Source: Planctomycetaceae bacterium
GTDB taxonomy: Bacteria > Planctomycetota > Planctomycetia > Planctomycetales > Planctomycetaceae
Reading direction: 5' to 3'
DNA: 64,000 bases
Assembly: GCA_017795105.1 (NCBI GenBank)
Contig: CP051247.1
Span: 2,542,001-2,606,000, forward strand
A model generated the notes under the pieces. The model did no database searches. It saw only the letters and a list, made by a program, of their open reading frames with translations, and was not told the origin of the DNA. Shown here piece by piece: positions 17,805-27,868 of the stretch. The position numbers and the translations under genes were made by a program. Numbering within the stretch: the first letter of the stretch is position 1; every line of letters begins with the position of its first letter.

Positions 17805-17853
17805 AAAAACGAGACTGAACACCCAGATCGTAGCCGGGGTACGTCTCGTTTTT
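17805..17853 (-). promoter_or_regulatory. Attenuator-like hairpin in the leader of the paralogue array
   Basis: An 11-bp perfect inverted repeat (AAAAACGAGAC / GTCTCGTTTTT) surrounds a 27-nt loop. Read on the minus strand, the descending arm ends in a five-T run followed by CCCTTTT, and the Shine-Dalgarno of paralogue 1 follows 9 nt later. This has the form of an intrinsic terminator or attenuator. I could not find a convincing promoter upstream. The rest of the 308-nt gap 17785-18092 holds one palindromic repeat (18013-18038). Confidence 0.5.
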
Positions 17854-18012
17854 CATCTGCGAAGCCGGTCAAATCCGCCATTTGGTGGGAAGTCGGAATT
17901 CGCCTGACAAGTAACGAAGCTTGCCCGCTAAGCTGGTAACATGTACTCAAGCGGCTTTAGGGTTGGTACTGGGCAAAACTCGATGAGCGTTATGGGGGCG
18001 ATTCGGTGAGAA

Positions 18013-18038
18013 CGCACTGGCGAAACGCCAGTGGCACC
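18013..18038. repeat. Palindromic intergenic repeat, family A (CACTGGCG hairpin)
   Basis: CACTGGCG-AAA-CGCCAGTG followed by GCACC forms an 8-bp hairpin. It matches, in inverse orientation, the copies at 43205-43227 and (degenerate) 43136-43160. It lies between the divergent paralogue array and the gene at 18093. Confidence 0.8.
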
Positions 18039-18092
18039 CTTCCGTTCCAAGAAACGTCGCATTCGTGATGGTCGTTCACAGGGGAGAACAGA

Positions 18093-18836
18093 ATGTCCGT
18101 GTCCGAGATCGGACGACCTCGCGCCTTGAATCGCAGCGTAATTTGTGCGGTCGTGATCGCCCTCTCCGGCTTTCGGCAAGGTCTCGCAGAAGATGGCGTC
18201 TCTCTGAAGATCGTCGTTCAGGCATCGGACTCTGCAGTCCAGCGCGACGTGGTCGAGTTCCCCACATTCGCGATCTGGGCTCACCGAAAAAATGGTAAGC
18301 CATTGCCTCCCGAGCGTCCTCAGCCATCAGAGGAAGAGGTTCAGGCGACGTTTGCTTTTGGTCCCGATTTCACTCCAGAAGTCAAAGTCGTGCGTGTACC
18401 GGCAACGGTGCGAATCGTTTCGTCGTACGCCAGCACGGTAACGATCTCGACGCTATCACTTCGTAATCCGCCCCAGATTATCCCCCTGCTGGAGTCTGGA
18501 GACGAAGGACTGCTTTCAATCCGGGATCGTGAGTTGGCGCCGATCACAATCTACGCCGAGGGGAAGGGATTCAAGCATGCCAGCGGGTGTGTGGCGATCG
18601 AACATTCCCTGTTCGCAGTGACAGACAGGGCCGGCAGGGCGACACTCCGATTGCCATCGACCGGCACGTGGAAGTTCTGTATCGCTACCACACCACTCAA
18701 GGTCATGCGAGACGTTACCGTTCAGCTGAATGGCAACCCCGTGGCGAGTGCGGGGATTCTGCACCAGGTCGATCTTCCGGAGACGCAGGCCACACTGAAA
18801 CTCAAGTTGGCAGATACCTTCGTTGAACTGCCGTGA
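18093..18836 (+). CDS. Secreted hypothetical protein, Ig/carboxypeptidase-regulatory-like fold possible
   Basis: The 247-residue product starts at the ATG at 18093, with GGGGAG at ideal spacing. An N-terminal hydrophobic segment (SVICAVVIALSGF, about 15-27) ending at LAEDG suggests export. The mature part is rich in beta-strand-forming Val, Thr and Ile. A segment near residues 150-190 (IYAEGKGFKHASG ... TDRAGRATLRLPSTG) resembles the strand-and-turn pattern of carboxypeptidase-regulatory or cupredoxin-like domains common in planctomycete secreted proteins. No metal ligands or catalytic residues can be named. It stands alone on the plus strand, convergent with the lipoprotein gene at 18890. 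The fold suggestion is weak. Confidence 0.72.
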   Translation: MSVSEIGRPRALNRSVICAVVIALSGFRQGLAEDGVSLKIVVQASDSAVQRDVVEFPTFAIWAHRKNGKPLPPERPQPSEEEVQATFAFGPDFTPEVKVVRVPATVRIVSSYASTVTISTLSLRNPPQIIPLLESGDEGLLSIRDRELAPITIYAEGKGFKHASGCVAIEHSLFAVTDRAGRATLRLPSTGTWKFCIATTPLKVMRDVTVQLNGNPVASAGILHQVDLPETQATLKLKLADTFVELP

Positions 18837-18889
18837 GCTCTGCTCGGCTGTCCGACGGCGTGCCGAAGGGGCTCGCGGGGCTGCGTAAA

Positions 18890-19648
18890 CTACTTCGCCC
18901 ACACTGGAGCGTCGGTCTGCTTCGGATCTTTCGCTGGAGCTTCGGCGGTCTTTTCGACCTTTTCTTCACCCGAAGCGAGGTGCAGTGTGCTGGTGCCCGG
19001 CATCGGTTGGGCAGGAGCCGAGAAGGCGACGGTTTGTGGCATCTGATGCGTTGTCGCGCGGGTGGCGGAGGCTTTCTTGCCCGACTTGATTTCGTCGTTG
19101 ATCGAGCCGCCGGTGTAAGGGCCAATGCCGAACATGAAGTAGGCGCTGTCGTTCGATTCGGCCAGGGAGACGCCGCCGTTGCCGAGCGCCTGTTTGGTCT
19201 TCGCGTCGTAAGCCACGAGGCCAATCTTGGCGATGCCCTTCTGGTTCTTCTTTTCGAGCAGTCGCATTTCCGGCAGCGACATCATGCCGGGCAGGGTAAT
19301 CTCGGGAACACCGACGAATGAATCGGCGGAGTGCGTGCCGATTGCTCCCGTGCGGGCTTCGACAATCAGCTCGGCTTCATCGGCGGTCTTCACGACTTTT
19401 GCCCCGGCGCGCATCAGGCGATGGCGGATCGAGGCAATGACGTAGTTCTTGTCGACGCCATCGATGTACTTGTCGTCCAGAAAGACGGTGCGGTTCGTGA
19501 ATGGCGTGAAGTCGACCTTGTTGAGGGACTGGTCCACGGCGTTGGAGATCAGCATCTGTTCTTTAGCCGAGCGAGCCGTGTTCGTGGTCGAGGTCGAAGT
19601 GCAGCCCACGGTTGCAGCGAGCGCGGCGAGAAGAAACAATCGATGCAT
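18890..19648 (-). CDS. Predicted lipoprotein (DUF6655-like?)
   Basis: The 252-residue product begins MHRLFLLAALAATVGC, a signal sequence with Cys16 as a plausible lipidation site, although the -3 residue is Thr. The following STTNTARSAKEQMLISNAVD segment resembles a planctomycete lipoprotein family that I associate, tentatively, with DUF6655. The middle has mixed alpha/beta character (YVIASIRHRLMRAGAKVVK, then a Val/Ala-rich strand). A Gly- and Ser-rich central part follows (FMFGIGPYTGGS). The last ~50 residues are Lys, Glu, Ala and Pro rich and probably disordered. It probably sits in a membrane facing the periplasm. No partner gene is adjacent. Confidence 0.75.
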   Translation of the reverse strand: MHRLFLLAALAATVGCTSTSTTNTARSAKEQMLISNAVDQSLNKVDFTPFTNRTVFLDDKYIDGVDKNYVIASIRHRLMRAGAKVVKTADEAELIVEARTGAIGTHSADSFVGVPEITLPGMMSLPEMRLLEKKNQKGIAKIGLVAYDAKTKQALGNGGVSLAESNDSAYFMFGIGPYTGGSINDEIKSGKKASATRATTHQMPQTVAFSAPAQPMPGTSTLHLASGEEKVEKTAEAPAKDPKQTDAPVWAK

Positions 19649-19826
19649 CGGACAAACTCTTCTATCGGAAACGGAATTCCGTCAGGAGGGACAGCAAAAC
19701 GCTGCGGCATGGAGGATACGTGCGCGCGAGAGGTGTACCTGAAAAGACGAATTGCGTCAAAAAACTTTCGGGGCCGACCGACTCGTGTAAAACTTACAAC
19801 CGACTCCGATAAAGGGACGCAAGACT

Positions 19827-20768
19827 GTGACAGCCTTCTCTTTGCCGCGTTATCAGGTCATTCCGCAGGCTCATCAACAGGTGTCGTTCACGGTTGATGG
19901 CGTCGAAAAGCTCCGCTGGCACGCCGCTCCCGATTATCCCCGACCGTTTTTCTATCCCTTTTGCGGCCCTGCGAACGAAACGCTGACACGGATGGGGCAC
20001 GCCGGGGCCAGCAATCACGATCATCACCAGTCAATCTGGTTCGCGCATCACGATGTCCAGGGCGTCAGCTTCTGGGCGAACTCGTCGCCGGCTCGCATTG
20101 AACAGCGGGAATGGCTCGCCTATTCCGATGGCGACGACGAAGCGGTGATGGGCGTCCTGCTCGACTGGAAGGACGGACACGATCCTCAGCCGCTGCTCAC
20201 CCAGGAATTAATCGCCGGATTTCGCATCCATCCCAGTGGGGCGACGATGCTGGAACTGCAGTCGACGTTCACGCCGACAGCCGAGATGCTCGAATTCGGC
20301 AAGACAAACTTCGGTTTTCTCGCAGTCAGAGTCGCCAAAACGATCTCCGCTGCATTCGGAGCAGGCCAGTTGCGGGACAGCGAGGGCCGCGAAGGAGAGC
20401 CGGCCATCTTCGGAAACCAGGCAAAATGGATGGACTATTCCGGCCCGGTGGCTGTTGGGTCGGGGAAGGAGCGCAAAACCGTCGAAGAAGGGATTACTTA
20501 CTTCGATCATCCTTCCAATCCCGGGCATCCCTGCAAATGGCATGTGCGGGAAGATGGCTGGATGGGCTCTTCGACCTGCATGGATAGACCACTGATGACG
20601 ACTCGGAAGGAGCCATTGCGGCTCCGATACCTTCTGTTTGCCCACGCCGGACTGCCGGATTCGGAACAGCTTCTTGAAATTCAGAAAGAATTTAGTAGCC
20701 GTTCCCCTTGGCGAGTTCGAAAGTCGATGGTAAAACATCACACGTGGGACGTCTTCCGTGCCAGCTGA
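19827..20768 (+). CDS. DUF6807 (PmoA-like) family protein
   Basis: The 313-residue product starts at a GTG at 19827 with AAGGGA upstream. It shows the planctomycete DUF6807 pattern: an early FFYPFCGPANETLTR segment, GHAGASNHDHHQSIWFAHHD rich in His, KWMDYSGPV near residue 205, and a C-terminal HTWDVF. The His cluster suggests metal or sugar binding. The family was formerly called PmoA in Pfam but has no shown methane oxygenase activity; its members often sit in carbohydrate loci. No signal peptide is seen, so it should be cytoplasmic. It is followed by the ribosomal cluster, which has its own promoter candidate. The family call is good; the activity is unknown. Confidence 0.85.
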   Translation: MTAFSLPRYQVIPQAHQQVSFTVDGVEKLRWHAAPDYPRPFFYPFCGPANETLTRMGHAGASNHDHHQSIWFAHHDVQGVSFWANSSPARIEQREWLAYSDGDDEAVMGVLLDWKDGHDPQPLLTQELIAGFRIHPSGATMLELQSTFTPTAEMLEFGKTNFGFLAVRVAKTISAAFGAGQLRDSEGREGEPAIFGNQAKWMDYSGPVAVGSGKERKTVEEGITYFDHPSNPGHPCKWHVREDGWMGSSTCMDRPLMTTRKEPLRLRYLLFAHAGLPDSEQLLEIQKEFSSRSPWRVRKSMVKHHTWDVFRAS

Positions 20769-20910
20769 GCACGTCGAAAATGAACCGCCTGCGAGACCTG
20801 CCGGCATGCCGGTGATGTGTCGCAACGAATCCAGCTGAGCTTTCAGCTGCATTCTCCAGGTTCAGCTGAGAATGTTCGCTCAATTGTTTTCGAAATTCGG
20901 AACGGTTTCG

Positions 20911-20939
20911 TTGACAAGCCGAACGTACGCAAGTAACAT
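20911..20939 (+). promoter_or_regulatory. Promoter candidate for the S10 ribosomal cluster
   Basis: A perfect -35 TTGACA (20911-20916), 17-nt spacer and -10-like TAACAT (20934-20939) lie about 150 nt before rpsJ. It is the best match in the 322-nt gap 20769-21090; I see nothing else there beyond the rpsJ Shine-Dalgarno. Confidence 0.6.
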
Positions 20940-21090
20940 CCCCGCTTCCCATTTTCGGGAGGCCGGGAGAAGCTCTGTTTTCATCAGATTTTGGTGAAGA
21001 CTTCCAGGGTTTTTCCTCCATGCCGCATCTGGTTGCATGCATGGTTAATCGATATTTCACATTCGCGAAGCAGGCAAAAGGGGAGGCGGA

Positions 21091-21414
21091 GTGTCCGCAG
21101 GGTCACAAGAAAAAATTCGCATTCGGATGGAAGCTTACGACCACTCGGTGCTGGATCAGTCGGCGTCTGATATCGTCGATACCGCCAAGCGAACCGGGGC
21201 GATCGTCCATGGGCCGATTCCTCTGCCAACGCGAATCGAGCGGTACACGGTACTCCGGAGTCCGCATATTGATAAGAAATCTCGCGAGCAGTTCGAAATC
21301 CGAACTCACAAGCGGGTGATTGATATCGTCCAGCCGACCGGAAAGACGATTGACGCTTTGAACAAGCTGTCGTTGCCGGCTGGGGTTGATATCCGGATTA
21401 AGGCGACCGCATAA
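21091..21414 (+). CDS. rpsJ: Ribosomal protein uS10
   Basis: A 107-residue S10, a component of the 30S head that also acts with NusB in antitermination. KIRIRMEAYDHSVLDQS near the N-terminus and RSPHIDKKSREQFEIRTHKR are the family signatures. A GTG start is needed to include the conserved KIRIR strand, with GGGAGG just upstream. It is the first gene of the cluster; the tuf, fusA and rpsL genes often found before it are absent here. Confidence 0.97.
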   Translation: MSAGSQEKIRIRMEAYDHSVLDQSASDIVDTAKRTGAIVHGPIPLPTRIERYTVLRSPHIDKKSREQFEIRTHKRVIDIVQPTGKTIDALNKLSLPAGVDIRIKATA

Positions 21415-21601
21415 GGGAAACGGCTCGAACTGGAATCGAGCCCCGATCGAAGGGATGTGGGTGGGCAGTGCTCTGTCCGCCTTTCTTTATCGGCTTCATG
21501 TGGTCTGGCGACTGGGTCTGTTCTGGTCGTACTCGTTGAAACAAAATACAGGTTCGGTTCGCGCTCGCCTCGGCGAGTGAATGTGTCGAAGGGTGTGAGA
21601 C

Positions 21602-22297
21602 ATGCCGGTAGGTCTGCTCGGGCGAAAAGTTGGAATGACTCAGGTCTATGAGGAAGGTGGCGTGGTTGTTCCCGTCACGGTCCTCGAAGTGGGTCCCTGT
21701 CCCGTTATGCAGGTTCGCACTGCCGACCGGGATGGCTACGAAGCTGTTCAGCTCGGCTTCGCGGATAAGCCGCGTCGTCTCGCCACGCGATCTGAGCGTG
21801 GGCATGTTGCGGAGATCAGCAGCAAGCGACGTCGTGCACGCACCGAAGCTGGTGTGGAGCTGGCCGAGAAGGCTGGCTGCGAACCGCAGCGGTTCGTGCG
21901 TGAATTCCGCACCGACGGCGAAGATCACGGTCTCGATGTTGGTGCCGTCCTGACGGTCAATCATCTCGCCGAAGTTGGTAATGTCGATGTCGTTGGCACC
22001 TCAAAAGGTCGCGGGACCGCCGGTGTCATGAAGCGTCACAACTTCTCCGGTCAACGGGCCAGCCACGGTGTCAAGAAGGTTCACCGCCACGCCGGTTCGA
22101 TCGGCCAGAGTGCTGATCCGAGCCGCGTCCTCAAAGGGACTCGCATGGCCGGTCAGTACGGGAATGCTCAGGTTACGGTTCGTAATCTGAAGGTCGTGAA
22201 GATCATCGAAGAAGAAAATCTGATTCTGGTTGGCGGGGCCGTTCCTGGTCCTTCGGGCGGTTATGTGCTCGTGCGTCCGACCAACAAGAAGGACTAG
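21602..22297 (+). CDS. rplC: Ribosomal protein uL3
   Basis: The 231-residue product opens with the L3 signature GLLGRKVGMTQVY and contains the conserved VMKRHNFSGQRASHG loop that reaches the peptidyl transferase region. It is slightly longer than Escherichia coli L3 (209). The gap to rpsJ is 187 nt, unusually long for this operon; no terminator is visible in it. Confidence 0.97.
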   Translation: MPVGLLGRKVGMTQVYEEGGVVVPVTVLEVGPCPVMQVRTADRDGYEAVQLGFADKPRRLATRSERGHVAEISSKRRRARTEAGVELAEKAGCEPQRFVREFRTDGEDHGLDVGAVLTVNHLAEVGNVDVVGTSKGRGTAGVMKRHNFSGQRASHGVKKVHRHAGSIGQSADPSRVLKGTRMAGQYGNAQVTVRNLKVVKIIEEENLILVGGAVPGPSGGYVLVRPTNKKD

Positions 22298-22364
22298 TTG
22301 CGGCGGAGTGTCGTCGTTTCAGTGTGATCAAGAGTCCGCCTTCGGGTGGTACGGGTGAGTCGAA

Positions 22365-23024
22365 ATGATTTCAGTGCCAGTCTTAAATCAGCAAGGTTCC
22401 CAGGTCGGGTCGTACGAGCTCGATCCGGCTGACATTGCACCGGGTGTCAACAAGCAGTTGCTGCACGACGTCGTTGTGATGTACGAAGCGAATCGTCGCG
22501 TCGGAACCTCGGCAACCAAGTCTCGCGGCATGGTGGCTGGTTCGACCAAAAAGATGTATCGCCAGAAGGGAACGGGTAACGCCCGTGCTGGTAGCAAGCG
22601 ATCTCCGATTCGTCGTGGTGGTGGGCACACGTTTGCCAAAGTGCCACGCGACTGGAGCTACCGTCTGCCCAAGAAGGCCGTGCGTCTGGCGACCCGGATG
22701 GCTCTGTTGAGCAAGTTCCAGGACGAGCAGGCTTACCTGGTCGACGAGTTTACGCTCTCGGCTCCGAAGACTAAAGAAGTTGTCACGGCGTTCAAAGCAT
22801 TGAAGCTCGATACCGCCAAGACGCTCTTCGCTATCGAAGGGTACGATGCCGATCTGTGGAAGGCTGCTCGTAACATCGAAGGCCTTCAGGTGAAGCCGAT
22901 TTCGGAACTGAATGCCTACGACCTGCTGCATCAGCGGAATTTGCTGATCACCAAGTCGGCTCTCGACGCTCTGCGGGAGCAGTCGAAGGCAAAGAAAGAA
23001 GACAAAGAAGCCGTCACGGCCTGA
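22365..23024 (+). CDS. rplD: Ribosomal protein uL4
   Basis: A 219-residue L4. The extended loop that lines the exit tunnel is present as GTGNARAGSKRSPIRRGGG. In E. coli L4 also represses the S10 operon; whether it does so here cannot be seen. The C-terminus carries an extra Lys/Glu-rich tail (EQSKAKKEDKEAVTA). The gap to rplC is 67 nt. Confidence 0.97.
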   Translation: MISVPVLNQQGSQVGSYELDPADIAPGVNKQLLHDVVVMYEANRRVGTSATKSRGMVAGSTKKMYRQKGTGNARAGSKRSPIRRGGGHTFAKVPRDWSYRLPKKAVRLATRMALLSKFQDEQAYLVDEFTLSAPKTKEVVTAFKALKLDTAKTLFAIEGYDADLWKAARNIEGLQVKPISELNAYDLLHQRNLLITKSALDALREQSKAKKEDKEAVTA

Positions 23025-23104
23025 TCGGTGCGGAGCCATTGAGCTTCGCTTGAAAGAACAAAGTTTCGCGGGTGTCTGATACACAGGTTGAAGGGGTTGG
23101 AAGC

Positions 23105-23413
23105 ATGTCTGCAAATTCAGGTTCGGGGCTACAGCTTGAGCCTTACCAGATTGTGCTCAAGCCGTTGGTGACGGAAAAGAACACACATCTTGCAGAGCGG
23201 GACAATGTCTACGCCTTCAAGGTTCATCCGCAGTCGACGAAGACGGATATCCGCAAAGCTGTCGAAGCTCTGTGGGATGTCAAGGTGACCAAGGTGCGGA
23301 CGCAGAACCGCAAAGGGAAGCCTCGTCGGACACGTACCGGCATGACACACACTCAGGACTGGAAGAAGGCCATCGTCGAGCTCGATCCCGAAAGTCGGAT
23401 CAGCTACTTCTAG
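23105..23413 (+). CDS. rplW: Ribosomal protein uL23
   Basis: The 102-residue L23 sits at the exit tunnel mouth, where trigger factor and SRP dock. I start it at the ATG at 23105, preceded by GGAAG, rather than at an in-frame GTG at 23072. Signatures are LKPLVTEKNTHLAERDN and AVEALWDVKVTKVRT. A Lys/Arg loop, RKGKPRRTRTG, follows as usual. Confidence 0.95.
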   Translation: MSANSGSGLQLEPYQIVLKPLVTEKNTHLAERDNVYAFKVHPQSTKTDIRKAVEALWDVKVTKVRTQNRKGKPRRTRTGMTHTQDWKKAIVELDPESRISYF

Positions 23414-23492
23414 GTCTCTGGCAGTGTGAGCGGGCAAGCAGCCGCCTTCAGCAATCAGGTTGTGACGAAATAAACATTGAGGGAAGTCGATC

Positions 23493-24347
23493 ATGGGTAT
23501 TCGACAATACAAGCCGACGAGTCCAGGGCGCCGTAATGCGTCCGTCAGTGACTTCGCGGATATCACTGATAAGAAGAAGAAACCTGAGAAGTCGCTGCTC
23601 GTCCGTCTGAAGAAGCACGGCGGTCGCAACAACGAAGGTAAGATCACCGTTCGCCATCGTGGTGGTGGGCATCGCAAGATGTACCGCATCATCGACTTCA
23701 AACGGAAGAAGGATGGCGTCACGGCGGAAGTGATTTCGATCGAGTACGATCCGAACCGCTCCGCTCGTATTGCCCTGCTGCAGTACGAAGATGGTGAGAA
23801 GACATACATCCTGTCCCCCGTCGGCCTGAAGGCTGGCGACAAACTGGAAAACGGCCCGGATGCGGACCCGAAAGTCGGGAACTGCATGCCCCTGGCCAAC
23901 ATTCCTTCCGGGACTGAAATCCACAATATTGAGATGCAGCCCGGTCGTGGCGGTCAGCTCTGCCGCGGTGCAGGCACGGCTGCCGTGATGAACGCCACCG
24001 AAGGCGGTTGGGCTCAGATCACACTGCCATCGGGCGAAGTTCGCCGTCTGCCGAGTTCGGCTCGGGCGACCATCGGCCGCATCGGCAACACCGATCACAG
24101 CAACGTCGTGCTGGGTAAAGCGGGTCGTAAGCGATGGAAGGGGCGTCGCCCTCACGTTCGCGGTACCGTCATGAACCCGGTCGCTCACCCGATGGGTGGG
24201 GGTGAAGGTCGAAACTCCGGGGGTCGTCATCCCTGTAGTCCGACCGGTAAGCTTGCCAAGGGAGGTCGCACGCGTAAACGCCGTAAGGCATCGACGCGAG
24301 CCATCATTCGTCGCCGCAAGTCACGTCGTTACGGTCAGTTGAAGTAA
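23493..24347 (+). CDS. rplB: Ribosomal protein uL2
   Basis: A 284-residue L2, which contacts the peptidyl transferase centre and bridges the subunits. GGGHRKMYRIIDFKRKKDG near residue 55 and NPVAHPMGGGEG near residue 228 are diagnostic, and the Lys/Arg-rich end is typical. Length is as expected (E. coli 273). The gap to rplW is 79 nt. Confidence 0.98.
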   Translation: MGIRQYKPTSPGRRNASVSDFADITDKKKKPEKSLLVRLKKHGGRNNEGKITVRHRGGGHRKMYRIIDFKRKKDGVTAEVISIEYDPNRSARIALLQYEDGEKTYILSPVGLKAGDKLENGPDADPKVGNCMPLANIPSGTEIHNIEMQPGRGGQLCRGAGTAAVMNATEGGWAQITLPSGEVRRLPSSARATIGRIGNTDHSNVVLGKAGRKRWKGRRPHVRGTVMNPVAHPMGGGEGRNSGGRHPCSPTGKLAKGGRTRKRRKASTRAIIRRRKSRRYGQLK

Positions 24348-24411
24348 TCACGCCAGGTGAAGGTCCCTGTCAGTGGATCTCCCGTGTTCAGGAATTGATT
24401 GAGGTTGAATT

Positions 24412-24681
24412 ATGGGGCGTTCCCTGAAAAAGGGTCCTTTCGTGGACCACAACCTGTTGGACAAGATTGCCAAGCTCGACGAGGCTGGTCGGAAAGAACC
24501 GATCAAGACCTGGGCTCGCAGCTCGACAATTGCTCCCGAGTTCATCGGCCACACCTTCCTCGTTCACAACGGACGTGCTCACATCAATGTGTACGTGACG
24601 GAAGAAATGGTCGGCCACAAGCTGGGTGAGTTCGCTCTGACGCGAACCTTCCGCGGACACGGAGCCAAGGGTAAACGATAG
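24412..24681 (+). CDS. rpsS: Ribosomal protein uS19
   Basis: An 89-residue S19 of the 30S head. RSLKKGPFVDHNLLDKI at the start and GHKLGEFALTRTFRGH at the end match the family over its full length. It sits between rplB and rplV in the standard order. Confidence 0.97.
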   Translation: MGRSLKKGPFVDHNLLDKIAKLDEAGRKEPIKTWARSSTIAPEFIGHTFLVHNGRAHINVYVTEEMVGHKLGEFALTRTFRGHGAKGKR

Positions 24682-24752
24682 TCGTTCTCTGTGGGGGTAT
24701 GTGACCGGCCACTGAGTCAGCACAGCCTCGCAATGCGATTGGTGAAAGAATC

Positions 24753-25097
24753 ATGTCAAAGATCAAAGCATCACATCGGTTCGCCAGAATGTCACCGACG
24801 AAGGTGCGTCACTTCGCCCGCCTGGTGCAGGGAATGACGGCCAGTCAGGGACTTGAGCAGCTGAAGTTCATGCCCAACCGGGGTGCCCGGATGCTCGAAC
24901 GCGTGCTGCAGAGTGCAGTCGCTAACGCCGAAGATCGCGGAGCCCGTAATGGCGGTTCTCTGACGATTGCCGAAGCCCGCGTTGATATGGGGCCGAGCTT
25001 CAAGCGAGTCTGGCCACGCGGTCGCGGTCGTGCCGACTTCCTGCAGAAGAAGTTCTGTCACATCCACGTGGCTCTCGACGCTCCGGAACTGGGTTGA
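24753..25097 (+). CDS. rplV: Ribosomal protein uL22
   Basis: A 114-residue L22 whose beta hairpin lines the exit tunnel near the macrolide site. FARMSPTKVRHFARLVQG near the start and the hairpin region RVWPRGRGRADFLQKK are clear. It is of normal length. Confidence 0.97.
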   Translation: MSKIKASHRFARMSPTKVRHFARLVQGMTASQGLEQLKFMPNRGARMLERVLQSAVANAEDRGARNGGSLTIAEARVDMGPSFKRVWPRGRGRADFLQKKFCHIHVALDAPELG

Positions 25098-25185
25098 ACG
25101 AGTGAAACAGCTGAGTGAGCGATTCGAATCGCCACTCCGACGGAAACGTCAAAGTTAACTAACGTCAGTCATACAGGTCACATTC

Positions 25186-26248
<1,063 letters not shown>

Positions 26249-26316
26249 TTCAGATCGTCTTGCAGGCCGGCAGGGCCGGGAAACATCCGGGCCGGAATGC
26301 AGTAGAGGTTTTTACG

Positions 26317-26529
26317 ATGTCAAAAGCTTCCGAACTTCGCGAACAGAACGACGAGCAGCTGAGCTTCTCGCTGACACAGGCGCAGAAGGACTACTTTCAG
26401 TTGCAGTTCCAGTCGGCGACCGAGAAACTCGACACGCCGAGCCGGATGAAAGAACTGCGTCGGGAAATCGCCCGGATCAAGACGATTCAGCGCGAACGGG
26501 AAATTCAGAACGGTCAAGCCACTACCTGA
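26317..26529 (+). CDS. rpmC: Ribosomal protein uL29
   Basis: A 70-residue L29 starting at the ATG at 26317; an upstream in-frame extension would add 19 residues without family character. ELREQNDEQLSFSLTQAQKD and the helical ELRREIARIKTIQRERE match L29. It lies 68 nt after rplP in standard order. Confidence 0.94.
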   Translation: MSKASELREQNDEQLSFSLTQAQKDYFQLQFQSATEKLDTPSRMKELRREIARIKTIQREREIQNGQATT

Positions 26530-26585
26530 TTCATCACGGTCGAAGCGACCAGCCACCCGCGGCTCGAGCCGCATTTTGTTGACGG

Positions 26586-26885
26586 ATGTCCTGGGGTATG
26601 AAGAAGACACTAATCGGCATTGTTGCCAGCGACAAAATGGACAAGACGCGCCGCGTCGAAGTCGAACGACTGTTCGCGCATCCGCGCTACGGCAAAATCG
26701 TTCGTCGTCGGACGGTCTGCCATGTCCACGATGAGAACAACGAATCCAAAGCCGGCGACAAGGTCGAGATCATCGAATCCCGTCCCCTGTCCCGCCTCAA
26801 GCGCTGGGAATTGGTTCGCGTGGTTGAAGTGGCCACCGACCCGATGGCTGCCCTGGCTGATGAAAGCGGAAACGCCAGCAGCTAA
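26586..26885 (+). CDS. rpsQ: Ribosomal protein uS17
   Basis: A 99-residue S17; if the ATG at 26598 is used it has 95. MKKTLIGIVASDKMDKTRRV and the DENNESKAGDKVEIIESRPL strand are diagnostic. The C-terminus extends about 15 residues past the usual end, with an acidic ALADESGNASS tail. Confidence 0.95.
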   Translation: MSWGMKKTLIGIVASDKMDKTRRVEVERLFAHPRYGKIVRRRTVCHVHDENNESKAGDKVEIIESRPLSRLKRWELVRVVEVATDPMAALADESGNASS

Positions 26886-26955
26886 GCGGCTTCAGTGCGA
26901 CTGACAACAGACCCCGACCGGTTCAGCATTCAGCGGAATATTTAAAGAGTCAATC

Positions 26956-27324
26956 ATGATTCAGATGCAAACAGTTCTCGATGTGGCGGATAACACCGGA
27001 GCCAAAGTGGCTCGCTGTATCCGCGTTCTCGGCGGAACCGGTCGCCGGACTGCCAATGTTGGCGATATCATCATCGTCAGCATCCAGAAGACACTGCCGG
27101 GTAGCCCGGTGAAAAAGGGTCAGGTTGCTCGGGCCGTCATCGTGCGGACCAAAAAGTCGACCCGTCGTGAAGACGGCAGCTATGTGCGTTTCGATCACAA
27201 CGCTGTCGTGCTCGTCGACAAGGACGGCAACCCTCGTGGTACTCGTATCTTCGGAGCCGTGGCCCGCGAACTTCGCGACCGTCGCTTCATGAAGATCGTG
27301 TCGCTTGCTCGCGACGTGTTCTAA
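26956..27324 (+). CDS. rplN: Ribosomal protein uL14
   Basis: A 122-residue L14, exactly the bacterial length. MIQMQTVLDVADNTGAKVAR and the end RELRDRRFMKIVSLARDVF are conserved. AAGAG precedes the ATG at good spacing. Confidence 0.98.
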   Translation: MIQMQTVLDVADNTGAKVARCIRVLGGTGRRTANVGDIIIVSIQKTLPGSPVKKGQVARAVIVRTKKSTRREDGSYVRFDHNAVVLVDKDGNPRGTRIFGAVARELRDRRFMKIVSLARDVF

Positions 27325-27446
27325 GCGAGTTGCCGCCAGGCATTGGGAAACAGACAAACGTTTTCTCCCACACGGGAGTTCGATCAGTCGAGCCGATAAG
27401 CCGCTGAACGATAACACAGGCAACGGGTGAGTCGGGGCAGAGAGCC

Positions 27447-27803
27447 ATGAAGATCAAAAAAGGGGATCAGGTCGTCGTCATCACAGGAGATGACGCATCA
27501 AGCACACCGCGACAGGTGCTGCAGGTGCTCAACGGCGGCGAGAAGATGCTTGTCCAGGGCGTGAACCAGGTTTACAAGCACGTGAAGCGTGGCCATCCCA
27601 AGTCGCCGTCCGGCGGTCGTCTCCACATGGAGATGCCGATTCCGAGCAGCAATGTGATGTACTTCTGCGAGTCCTGCTCAAAGCCGACCCGCCTGGGATT
27701 CAAGTACGACGAGCAGGGCGCCAAGGAGCGTGTCTGCAAGAAGTGTGGATCGAGTGCTGGCACGGTCAGCCCTCCCCGCGAAAAGTATGCGGCGTCCAAG
27801 TAA
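27447..27803 (+). CDS. rplX: Ribosomal protein uL24 with C-terminal Cys4 motif
   Basis: A 118-residue L24 with the KOW-type start MKIKKGDQVVVITGDD. The C-terminal half carries two cysteine pairs, CESC and CKKC, about 22 residues apart, consistent with a zinc ribbon found in some bacterial L24 proteins. The gap to rplN is 122 nt. Confidence 0.96.
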   Translation: MKIKKGDQVVVITGDDASSTPRQVLQVLNGGEKMLVQGVNQVYKHVKRGHPKSPSGGRLHMEMPIPSSNVMYFCESCSKPTRLGFKYDEQGAKERVCKKCGSSAGTVSPPREKYAASK

Positions 27804-27868
27804 ATCACAGGCAGTCACGTCAGCTTGAGTTCTCAATAGCGTGAATACAAAATGAGGAGTGGTCAGTC

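Noticed and set aside
18837..19321. Plus-strand frame following the gene at 18093
   Set aside because: It is antisense to the lipoprotein gene at 18890-19648, which has a convincing signal sequence.
25119..25140. GATTCGAATC in the rplV-rpsC gap, resembling a tRNA T-arm
   Set aside because: There is no matching acceptor stem or D-arm within the 88-nt gap.
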